From Blautia obeum ATCC 29174 (lineage in GTDB: Bacteria; Bacillota; Clostridia; Lachnospirales; Lachnospiraceae), in the NCBI RefSeq assembly GCF_025147765.1, contig NZ_CP102265.1:3385001-3449000 (forward strand): 64,000 nt of DNA, written 5' to 3'. Each line of letters begins with the position of its first letter. Position 1 is the first letter of the stretch. Under the pieces are notes generated by a model. That model was not told the DNA's origin. It made no database searches and saw only the letters and a program-made list of their open reading frames with translations. Shown here piece by piece: positions 8,801-16,200 of this stretch. The translations under genes were made by a program, and so were the position numbers.

Positions 8801-9661
8801 TTACTTTTTATTGTATATCTGTGTTGCAAATACAGTTTTCGCCAGATGACTGTTGCGAAGCGCTTCCGTAGCTTCCCGAAGTTTACTGCGGTCATCAAAT
8901 ATTCCAAAGACGGTCGGTCCGCTTCCGCTCATCATTGCCTTAAGCGCACCGTTCGCTTCCATAAGATCTTTAATCTCCTGAATAACCGGATACTGACTGA
9001 TGATTCCCGGTTCAAAAACATTTTGCATTTTCGCAGTAAGACTGTGAAGATCCTGATTCCCAATGTCACTGATCATTCCATCAATATCCGGGTGTGACTG
9101 AATCTGATCCAGATGAAGATTTTCATAGGCAAGTTTTGTGGAAACATTGATTCCCGGTTTACCAACCAACACATAGCATTTCGGCAGTCCCGGAAGTCTG
9201 GTCAGCTTCTCTCCAATTCCTTCTGCAAGTGCAGTTCCACGCATAACACAATACGGAACATCCGCACCAACCTGTACTGCCCTCTTCATCAGTTCCTCTT
9301 CACTTAATCCAAGACGAAACAGACGATTCACTCCTACAAATGCTGCTGCTGCATCCGAGCTTCCTCCAGCCATACCAGCTGCCACCGGAATAAATTTCGT
9401 CAGCTTCATAGAAAGGCCTTCTTTGATATCAAATTCATCCATAAGAAGTTTTGCTGCTTTATATACCAGATTTCTTTCATCTGACGGGACATATGGAAGA
9501 TTGGTAGATAAGGAGATCCCCGGTTCTTCCTTCTTCCGGATATCCAGAAGATCATACATCTGGATCGTCTGCATGATCATTCGAACCTCATGATATCCAT
9601 CCTCTCTTTTGCGAAGAACATCCAGTCCCAGATTAATCTTGGCCATTGCACGTAAACGCAT
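8801..9661 (-). CDS. ispE: 4-diphosphocytidyl-2-C-methyl-D-erythritol kinase
   Basis: 286 residues. IspE phosphorylates CDP-methylerythritol in the MEP isoprenoid pathway. It is a GHMP kinase: MAKINLGLDVLRKREDGYHE at the N-terminus, the ATP-binding PVAAGMAGGSSDAAAAF loop, and MMSGSGPTVFGIF near the C-terminus. The start at 9661 has AAGGTGA upstream and gives the normal N-terminus; an ATG 15 bases earlier has no ribosome site. It is followed by gntR and preceded by the SipL-like gene on the same strand. Confidence 0.96.
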   Translation of the reverse strand: MRLRAMAKINLGLDVLRKREDGYHEVRMIMQTIQMYDLLDIRKKEEPGISLSTNLPYVPSDERNLVYKAAKLLMDEFDIKEGLSMKLTKFIPVAAGMAGGSSDAAAAFVGVNRLFRLGLSEEELMKRAVQVGADVPYCVMRGTALAEGIGEKLTRLPGLPKCYVLVGKPGINVSTKLAYENLHLDQIQSHPDIDGMISDIGNQDLHSLTAKMQNVFEPGIISQYPVIQEIKDLMEANGALKAMMSGSGPTVFGIFDDRSKLREATEALRNSHLAKTVFATQIYNKK

Positions 9662-9759
9662 AAATTCACCTTCCATCCTTTGTACTTTTCGTTCCTTTGT
9701 ACTTTGTATACAAACATGATCTGGCTATATTTTAGCCGATTTTCATACTAAATTCAATA

Positions 9760-11316
9760 TTATTCTTCGACTTTTTTCACCAGAAGAAGTGGTGTTCCGG
9801 AAGATACCTCATCCCCGTCCAGATTATTCATCTGTATGATCTCATCCACCGTTGTATAAAATTTTTTCGCAATATTCCACAATGTATCACCTGGTTTCAT
9901 GATATACACTGTAATTCCCGGCATATTCCGGATTTTTTCCTGATCCAGTGGAATTTCTTCAATTTTTTCAAGAATCATCTCCTCACTGCACTGGATCACA
10001 AGCACATTCAGTCCTATCGTTGCCCGGATCTCAATATCATTGCTGTCTACCATTGTCGTTGAAAGCTGTTCCAGTTCCGTATGCAGATAATATACACTGT
10101 TTTCTGTAATGCCTTTGGCTTCAACTACGTGACTGAACGGCAGCATTGCTTCCATGGAATAAAACGGCATTTCATCATTTTCTACAATATACAGCACTTT
10201 TAGTCGTACAATTCCTTCTGCCAGAATTCCATCTTTAACGATTTGGATTTTGTCTATTTTTATTTTGCCCTGGCTGTGACAGATCTGAAGGATCTTCCCC
10301 TGTGTCTCTTTGACTTCTATCCTGTCTGCGATCCTGCATCGGGAGAAATTACGGACAAGAAGACTTTCCAGTATCTCTTTCCGACCTTTTGGCATACACT
10401 GACGAAACGGTGTATACACATCCATGATGACCTCATGATCTTCTTCCTGATAAAGCTTCATATCCAGTTCCAGTACAACATCTGCCTGAAGCTTTCTTTC
10501 TTCTCCATCCGCATCCGGTTTTACCTCCAGGGTCTGATTGATCACAGCAGCTTCCAGATTTGGGATCATTTCCGAAATACAGCCTGAGCACTCCACCTCT
10601 CCATTAAATGGTATGGAATGTTCTATCCACTGGAGCGTTCCACTTTCATCATCACCTGTATATAATGCAAAAATAAAAAGTTCTCCTTTGGCCTTTACAC
10701 TGTTTTCTTCAGGTCTGAGATCCAGCCCACGAACTTCTGTTGTATACCAGAGCAGCTCTGCTATATTAGGTTTGTTCGATACAAGTGTTATTTCCTCTTT
10801 CAGGCGCATAGTATCCTTTTTATGTATTACAAGACTCAGTACACGCATTGTTTTTTTCTGCACAGATACTGTCTCATCATCAAGAGATACCGGAAGCCGT
10901 ACTCCTGTCAGCTCATCTACAGAAGCAAAAAAAGTAACCACTGCTTTAATATTCATTTTTCTGGAATGGATGATATGAATGCTCAGATCCTCAATTTCCC
11001 ATTTCAGGCACATTTTATCCCCGTTGACTATTCCATCCAGATTCAGTGTCTCTTCCATTGGAAGATTTGCAGAAAGACTGTAGATCCTGCCATCCTCCTC
11101 ACCGACATAAAGAAGATCTGCCTGCAGTTTTCCTTTCAGAAATGCATGCCCTTCATTCAGGCGCACTTCTTCTACTGTCATCTCCCCCTTATTCTGAATC
11201 ATACGTCCAATGTCCGGTTTTACATCCGGTACATTGTAATCCACATCAAATGTTACCTGGCTGGATGCCTTGCTCTTTGTCCTTAATATCTGAATATCTT
11301 CTTTTTTTAATTCCAC
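9760..11316 (-). CDS. SPOCS (DUF3794) and LysM protein, SipL-like spore coat morphogenesis factor
   Basis: 518 residues. Two or three DUF3794/SPOCS repeats (about 1-450; DVDYNVPDVKPDIGRMI at the first) are followed by a C-terminal LysM (about 465-510, YIMKPGDTLWNIAKKFYTT..IIQMNNL). This is the architecture of clostridial SipL, which binds SpoIVA through LysM during coat assembly. I prefer the GTG at 11316 because GGGAGG is 8 bases upstream and the protein then begins with the usual xELKKEDI. A GTG at 11337 would overlap the previous stop. Expected location is the forespore surface in the mother cell. The link to SipL function is by family. Confidence 0.85.
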   Translation of the reverse strand: MELKKEDIQILRTKSKASSQVTFDVDYNVPDVKPDIGRMIQNKGEMTVEEVRLNEGHAFLKGKLQADLLYVGEEDGRIYSLSANLPMEETLNLDGIVNGDKMCLKWEIEDLSIHIIHSRKMNIKAVVTFFASVDELTGVRLPVSLDDETVSVQKKTMRVLSLVIHKKDTMRLKEEITLVSNKPNIAELLWYTTEVRGLDLRPEENSVKAKGELFIFALYTGDDESGTLQWIEHSIPFNGEVECSGCISEMIPNLEAAVINQTLEVKPDADGEERKLQADVVLELDMKLYQEEDHEVIMDVYTPFRQCMPKGRKEILESLLVRNFSRCRIADRIEVKETQGKILQICHSQGKIKIDKIQIVKDGILAEGIVRLKVLYIVENDEMPFYSMEAMLPFSHVVEAKGITENSVYYLHTELEQLSTTMVDSNDIEIRATIGLNVLVIQCSEEMILEKIEEIPLDQEKIRNMPGITVYIMKPGDTLWNIAKKFYTTVDEIIQMNNLDGDEVSSGTPLLLVKKVEE

Positions 11317-11333
11317 AATTCCATCCTCCCGTC

Positions 11334-11738
11334 TCACTGAAACTGCACCGGACCATCCCGGTATTCTGTCTTTATCACAATATACGGATATGACGGTTCC
11401 CCGCCCTGAATCTTTTCCGTCGGACCGATCAGTTTTGTTTCAAAAAAAACTGCATTTGAAGATGCAGAAAGTTCTTTTACCTGAATGCTGTATCCTCCAC
11501 TCATCTGTCGGCCATACCCTTTTGCCAGAAACAGCTCCGTTCCCTTCTGATAGGCAATCTGAAATTCTGTTTCTTTCTTTTCTCTGATCAGCTCCTGCAT
11601 TTCTTCCGGAATCTGGGAATCCTCGATCACGGTATATGCAAGTGGTGTTTTATTTTCTTCCTCGATCCGTATCATCTGACATCCGCCCAACATAAGAAAA
11701 AGCACTGCCAGACACAGCAGAGAAGCTGCTTTTTTCAT
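11334..11738 (-). CDS. PrcB_C-domain lipoprotein
   Basis: 134 residues from an ATG at 11738 (GAGAG 5 bases upstream). Signal peptide with lipobox LGGC near residue 19. The C-terminal half has the strand pattern of the PrcB_C domain (FLAKGYGRQMSGGYSIQV...AVFFETKLIGP), found in small secreted or lipoproteins that modulate proteases. The gene ends where the SipL-like gene begins, so the two form an operon. A role in spore coat or cell-surface proteolysis is inference only. Confidence 0.75.
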   Translation of the reverse strand: MKKAASLLCLAVLFLMLGGCQMIRIEEENKTPLAYTVIEDSQIPEEMQELIREKKETEFQIAYQKGTELFLAKGYGRQMSGGYSIQVKELSASSNAVFFETKLIGPTEKIQGGEPSYPYIVIKTEYRDGPVQFQ

Positions 11739-11804
11739 AAATTCTCTCATTTCCCGGTATTAGATTTCTTCAGTATGTATTCTATGCAGAGTATAAAACA
11801 TTTA

Positions 11805-11833
11805 TTGCAAGTATTTGCAAAATCACTTATACT
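11805..11833 (+). promoter_or_regulatory. Sigma-A promoter of plsC
   Basis: TTGCAA, 17 bases, TATACT. The predicted transcript starts about 45 bases before the plsC ATG. Confidence 0.75.
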
Positions 11834-11887
11834 TGTACCAGAGTCTTGCTATGCGGGACATCTTTTTGACAGAAAGAGGAATTCATT

Positions 11888-12628
11888 ATGATTCGTTTAG
11901 TTATTGTTGCCATCACGGTCATTGGATTTCTGATTTTATCTATTCCAATCCTTTTTGTGGAATGGATCATCGGAAAATTTTCACCGCGAACAAAAGAGAT
12001 CAGCTCTCTTCGTATTATCCAGGCAGTTTTTAAATTTATTCTGTGGGAAGCCGGAACCAAGGTCACGATAATCGGTGAAGAAAATGTCCCAAAAGACACA
12101 CCAGTCCTTTATATTGGTAATCACAGAAGCTACTTTGACATTGTACTTTCCTACAGTCGCTGCCCGATCCGTACCGGTTATATTGCAAAGAAAGAAATGG
12201 AACGATATCCGCTTCTTTCCAACTGGATGCGCTATCTGCATTGCCTGTTTCTGGATCGTAAGGATATCAAACAGGGACTGAAAACCATCCTTACCGCTAT
12301 TGAAAAGATCAAATCCGGCATCTCCATCTGCATCTTCCCGGAAGGAACCCGGAACAAAAACAAGGATGAACTGGAACTCCTTCCGTTCCATGAGGGAAGT
12401 TTCAAAATTGCCAGCAAATCCGGGTGTGCGATCATCCCGATGGCGATGAACAATACCGCAGAAATTTTTGAGGCACATATGCCAAAGATCAAATCCACAC
12501 ATGTTGTTCTGGAATACGGTAAACCGATCTATGTAAAAGAACTTTCCAAAGAGGATCAGAGGCATCTCGGAACTTATACTCAAAATATCATTTACGAAAT
12601 GCTTGAAAAGAATAAATCACTGGTATAA
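11888..12628 (+). CDS. plsC: 1-acyl-sn-glycerol-3-phosphate acyltransferase
   Basis: 246 residues. It makes phosphatidic acid at the membrane by adding the second acyl chain to lysophosphatidate. An N-terminal hydrophobic helix (about 2-24) anchors it. The acyltransferase motifs are in order: NHRSYFD (H-x4-D, near 77-83), a middle FLDRKD block, and FPEGTRNKNK. GAGG precedes the ATG. It is a single gene with its own promoter and a strong terminator. Confidence 0.93.
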   Translation: MIRLVIVAITVIGFLILSIPILFVEWIIGKFSPRTKEISSLRIIQAVFKFILWEAGTKVTIIGEENVPKDTPVLYIGNHRSYFDIVLSYSRCPIRTGYIAKKEMERYPLLSNWMRYLHCLFLDRKDIKQGLKTILTAIEKIKSGISICIFPEGTRNKNKDELELLPFHEGSFKIASKSGCAIIPMAMNNTAEIFEAHMPKIKSTHVVLEYGKPIYVKELSKEDQRHLGTYTQNIIYEMLEKNKSLV

Positions 12629-12630
12629 AA

Positions 12631-12704
12631 AAGGTATCATAAATACAGAAATATAGGAAATGATCTTCAAAGAATCTCTCCTTTGTCTGTATTTATGATA
12701 CCTT
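12631..12704. terminator. Long bidirectional hairpin between plsC and galK
   Basis: Perfect 19-base arms (12631-12649 and 12686-12704) enclose 36 bases. T-runs follow on both strands (TTTTTT), so it can end both convergent transcripts. The unusually long perfect stem is noted in the findings. Confidence 0.8.
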
Positions 12705-12771
12705 ATGTTTTTTATGTATGTATTTTAATAATTTTCAAAGGATAATCAACTGTTGTCGTTTATCTTTCATA

Positions 12772-14007
12772 TTATCCAATATGTACTGCTCCGATCGCGC
12801 GGATGTCCATCGGATATACATTTTCTTTTCCAACAAATCTGGAAATATATTCTACGTAATTATCCTGTTCTTTTTCCGGCACGATTGCTGCGATAACACC
12901 TGCAAAACCGCCTCCATGAACACGGCATACACCTGCCCCGATCTTCTTGAGGAAGAGCTGAGTCAATGCAAGTGTTCTGGTAATCTTCTGCTCATGAAAA
13001 TCTTTCATTGTGTAGCAGTTCTGAAGAAGTTCCCATGAAGATTTTCCTGACTCATCGATCAATTCAAGGAACTTGTCGTAATCATTGTGATGAATCGCAT
13101 CTGCTGCATCTTCTACGCGTGATGTTTCTCCAAAGAAATGAAGTGCACGAAGGACGGCTCTGTCATCTTCAATTTCATTGCAGTGTTCAAGAAGTGCATC
13201 TACATTTGTTTCATGAAGAAGTTCCACACCAAGTACTTTTGCAACCGCTTTCATCTCACCAGGGATCTCAGAATATTCCTGACTGAGATCTGCATGACCT
13301 TTTCCTGTGTTTACAATAACAAGTCTGTATCCAAATTTTCCGAAGGAAAAATCCAGTTTGCTATATTTCAGGTTATCTCTGTCTGCAAAATCAAACAGTA
13401 CCGGACCACCAACTGCACATGCCATCTGATCCATCATTCCGGATGCCTTGTCCCAGTATACATTTTCTGCGTACTGACCTACTTTGGCATAATCATTAAA
13501 GGACATTTTGCTCTCATTGAAAAAGTAATCAATGATCGTACAGATCAGCATTTCAAAAGAAGCAGAAGAGCTGACACCTGCTGCCGCAATAACATTGGTG
13601 CTGACATAAGCATCAAATCCACCTGTTTCAAAACCATTCTTCTGCGCACCTTCCATCATTCCTGCTACAAGTGCTGCTGTGCCTTTTTTGTAATTACTCT
13701 TGCTGAGCTTTGTAAGGTCAACTACGATTTCATCCCTGTATCCTTCACTTGTGATACGGATCACCTGTGTTCCATTCGGATAAGCTGCCCCTATCGTATC
13801 CAGATTAATGCTTCCTGCAATTACTTTACCACCGTTATGATCTGTATGATTACCAATGATCTCTGTTCTTCCAGGTGCTGTAAAGTATTCTGCCTTATCC
13901 TGTCCATAGATTTTTGAAAAATTATCTGCAAGATTTTTGAAACGTGCTCCGCTGATTTCTGTTTCCCCGTAAATTTCCTGAAGTTTTGCTGTTTCCGGTA
14001 AATTCAT
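12772..14007 (-). CDS. galK: Galactokinase
   Basis: 411 residues. Phosphorylates galactose to galactose 1-phosphate in the Leloir pathway. It is a GHMP kinase: signature PGRTEIIGNHTDHNGG (about 45-60), GVSSSASFE ATP loop (about 145), and GAGVCRVHGGGFAG near the C-terminus. AAGGAG precedes the ATG at 14007. No galE or galT is adjacent. A divergent AraC-type regulator at 14204 is a plausible controller. Upstream on this strand a TATAAT is present without a good -35, which would fit an activated promoter. Confidence 0.95.
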   Translation of the reverse strand: MNLPETAKLQEIYGETEISGARFKNLADNFSKIYGQDKAEYFTAPGRTEIIGNHTDHNGGKVIAGSINLDTIGAAYPNGTQVIRITSEGYRDEIVVDLTKLSKSNYKKGTAALVAGMMEGAQKNGFETGGFDAYVSTNVIAAAGVSSSASFEMLICTIIDYFFNESKMSFNDYAKVGQYAENVYWDKASGMMDQMACAVGGPVLFDFADRDNLKYSKLDFSFGKFGYRLVIVNTGKGHADLSQEYSEIPGEMKAVAKVLGVELLHETNVDALLEHCNEIEDDRAVLRALHFFGETSRVEDAADAIHHNDYDKFLELIDESGKSSWELLQNCYTMKDFHEQKITRTLALTQLFLKKIGAGVCRVHGGGFAGVIAAIVPEKEQDNYVEYISRFVGKENVYPMDIRAIGAVHIG

Positions 14008-14115
14008 GATTTCATTCTCCTTTATATTTTTTACGATCTAAATACATCCTGTAATTTTATTATAACGTATCTATAGTAAAATTCCTTAATTAATCTGCGA
14101 AAAAATGGTAAAATC

Positions 14116-14145
14116 TTGCGTTTTATATAAAAATATGCCTATAAT
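14116..14145 (+). promoter_or_regulatory. Sigma-A promoter of the AraC gene at 14204
   Basis: TTGCGT, 18 bases, TATAAT. It lies in the 196-base region shared with divergent galK. Confidence 0.65.
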
Positions 14146-14203
14146 AAAAGAACACTATCTGTAATTTTATGCGTTTGACGCTACTTAACGGAGGCCAGAG
14201 TCC

Positions 14204-15091
14204 ATGCAGATCATCACAAATCAGTTTCAAAAAGAATTAAAAAAACACGGCAGCGATCATTTTCCGTTTCTCGTCAGTTACCAGCGTTTATCAGAGTATG
14301 ATTCCAATTCCTTCCTGTGGCACTGTCATCCGGAGATTGAAATCACCTATATAAAAAAAGGCTCGATGCATTACCGTGTGAATAATCGTTCCTTCCATCT
14401 GAAGGAAGGAGACATTATTTTCTGCAATTCCAATGCACTACATTCCGGTGAAATGGAGGATCAGGAAGACTGTTCTTATATTCCGATCACCTTTGATTCC
14501 AAGCTGATCTACGGCTTCTTTCAGAGTACGATTTGTACCAAATATGTAGATCCTGTCATACAGAATCTTGCCGTATGTGCCATGCATATCGATTATTCTG
14601 AAAACTGGCATACGATTTTTCGCGACCATATGCTGAAAGTCATCTCCCTGGACAAAGAAAAGCCTGATTTCTATGAGCTGGATATTTCCATACATATGCA
14701 GACTATGTGGAAACTGCTGGCAGAGCATTTTCCGCTTCAGGCTGTATCTCCCGCATCTGATCTCACAGAGTATGAACGTATCCGTAAAATCCTCTCGTAT
14801 ATAGAGCAGAATTATATGAACCGGATCACTCTTACAGATATTTCCGAAAATATACATCTGTGTGAAAGCGAATGCACCCGCCTGTTCAAGCGACATATGA
14901 ATACTACACTCTTCGCTTTTCTTAAAGAATACCGAATCGAGCGAAGCCTGGAATACCTGAATACAAAAGAATCCATCAGCAACATTGCTGAAAAGACCGG
15001 ATTTTCAGATTCCAACTATTACACAAAAGTATTCAGTAAGATCAAGGGTTGCAGCCCGAGAGAATACCGAAAAAATCTCTTGAAGCAATAA
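14204..15091 (+). CDS. AraC-family transcriptional regulator with cupin sensor domain
   Basis: 295 residues. The N-terminal cupin (about 20-150) has HCHPEIEITYIKKG and FHLKEGDIIFCN strands typical of sugar-sensing AraC proteins. The C-terminal double helix-turn-helix (about 190-290) contains ITLTDISENIHLCESECTRL and SISNIAEKTGFSDSNYYTKV, and ends in the PREYRK motif. GGAGG precedes the ATG. It is divergent from galK, which suggests regulation of galactose metabolism, but the ligand is not known. Confidence 0.9.
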   Translation: MQIITNQFQKELKKHGSDHFPFLVSYQRLSEYDSNSFLWHCHPEIEITYIKKGSMHYRVNNRSFHLKEGDIIFCNSNALHSGEMEDQEDCSYIPITFDSKLIYGFFQSTICTKYVDPVIQNLAVCAMHIDYSENWHTIFRDHMLKVISLDKEKPDFYELDISIHMQTMWKLLAEHFPLQAVSPASDLTEYERIRKILSYIEQNYMNRITLTDISENIHLCESECTRLFKRHMNTTLFAFLKEYRIERSLEYLNTKESISNIAEKTGFSDSNYYTKVFSKIKGCSPREYRKNLLKQ

Positions 15092-15113
15092 AGATGTCAT
15101 TTTTTGTCGAATC

Positions 15114-15142
15114 TTGTCAAGCATTTTATATTTTTATATACT
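15114..15142 (+). promoter_or_regulatory. Sigma-A promoter of the HD-domain gene
   Basis: TTGTCA, 17 bases, TATACT, about 30 bases before the start codon at 15172. Confidence 0.75.
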
Positions 15143-15171
15143 GAGATAAAAACGTAAAGGGATGAATATCT

Positions 15172-15948
15172 ATGAATTACAATAATGCAAAACAGCAATT
15201 CGAGAAATACCTGGATAGCTATGACAGTAACAACGATAAAGTCCGTCTCAAAATCATACATACCTACGGTGTCGTACATGCCATGGAAGAAATCTGCCAT
15301 CGCATGCAATTATCAGAAGAAGACACTGAACTTGCACGTATCATCGCCCTTCTCCATGACATTGGCCGTTTTGAACAGTTAAAACGCTTTGACAGCTTCG
15401 AACCAACCACTATGGATCACGCTGCCTACGGTGTAAAGGTTTTATTTGAGGAAGGAATGATCCGCCAGTTCGTTCCAGAAGACACCTGGGATGATATCAT
15501 CAAAACCTCCATTGCACACCACAGCGATTTCTGTCTTGAAGGAATTACCGATCCACGTACACTTCTTCATGCACGCCTGATCCGCGATGCTGACAAGCTG
15601 GACAACTGTCGCGTCAAATTGAAAGACGACCTTCAGATATTTATGGGAGCCTCTGCCGAAGAAATCGGCGCACAGGAAATCACCCCTGTCGTATACGACA
15701 CCATCTTTAAAAATCAGTGCATCTACTCCCCTGACCGGGTTACCAAAATGGACTACTGGGTATCCTACGTTGCCTACTTCAGCGATATCTATTTCCGCGC
15801 AAGCCTCGATATCATCGAAGAACACCACTACCTGAACCGAATCATTAACCGCATCCCATACACCAATCCCGACACCCGGCAGAAAATGGAAACCATTCGC
15901 ACCCATCTGGCCGCATTTATCCACACTAATTCCGGATGCACCTGGTAA
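15172..15948 (+). CDS. HD-domain metal-dependent phosphohydrolase
   Basis: 258 residues. The HD superfamily metal ligands are seen in order: the HTYGVVHAMEE histidine near 30, LLHDIGRFEQ (HD near 61-62), a downstream IAHHSDF histidine pair, and RDADKLDN. Such proteins are cytoplasmic nucleotidases or phosphodiesterases; the substrate cannot be told here. A ribosome site AAAGGGATG precedes the ATG. Codons ending in C are more frequent than in neighbouring genes. It is a monocistronic unit with its own promoter and terminator. Confidence 0.85.
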   Translation: MNYNNAKQQFEKYLDSYDSNNDKVRLKIIHTYGVVHAMEEICHRMQLSEEDTELARIIALLHDIGRFEQLKRFDSFEPTTMDHAAYGVKVLFEEGMIRQFVPEDTWDDIIKTSIAHHSDFCLEGITDPRTLLHARLIRDADKLDNCRVKLKDDLQIFMGASAEEIGAQEITPVVYDTIFKNQCIYSPDRVTKMDYWVSYVAYFSDIYFRASLDIIEEHHYLNRIINRIPYTNPDTRQKMETIRTHLAAFIHTNSGCTW

Positions 15949-15987
15949 AAATCCACATTCACCCCCCACCATCCGACCTTATGTAAA

Positions 15988-16034
15988 AAAGGGAATCAGA
16001 ATTTTCAATTTTACTGAAAATCCAGATTCCCTTT
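15988..16034 (+). terminator. Rho-independent terminator
   Basis: AAAGGGAATC pairs with GATTCCCTTT, with an inner AT-rich stem, then a T-rich run. Confidence 0.85.
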
Positions 16035-16163
16035 ATTTATTCCATCTATCTGTCCCCACACAGGATACACTTCCCCATACCACAATCCAGGAGCCAAGCA
16101 TATCTTATACTTTCCTTCTGTCTTATGTTATCTGGAAATTTTTTGCCTTTCTGCCCAGGGGTG

Positions 16164-16197
16164 TGCAGAGGGGACTGGCAAAGTCCCCTTTGCAGAG
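16164..16197. repeat. GC-rich palindrome with flanking TGCAGAG direct repeats downstream of glgP
   Basis: AGGGGACT-GGCAA-AGTCCCCT hairpin (16169-16189), bracketed by TGCAGAG on both sides. It is far more GC-rich than its surroundings and lacks a T-run for glgP. It may act as a 3' structure or be a dispersed palindromic element. The rest of the 15949-16200 gap holds nothing else I can name. Confidence 0.55.
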
Positions 16198-16200
16198 TTT

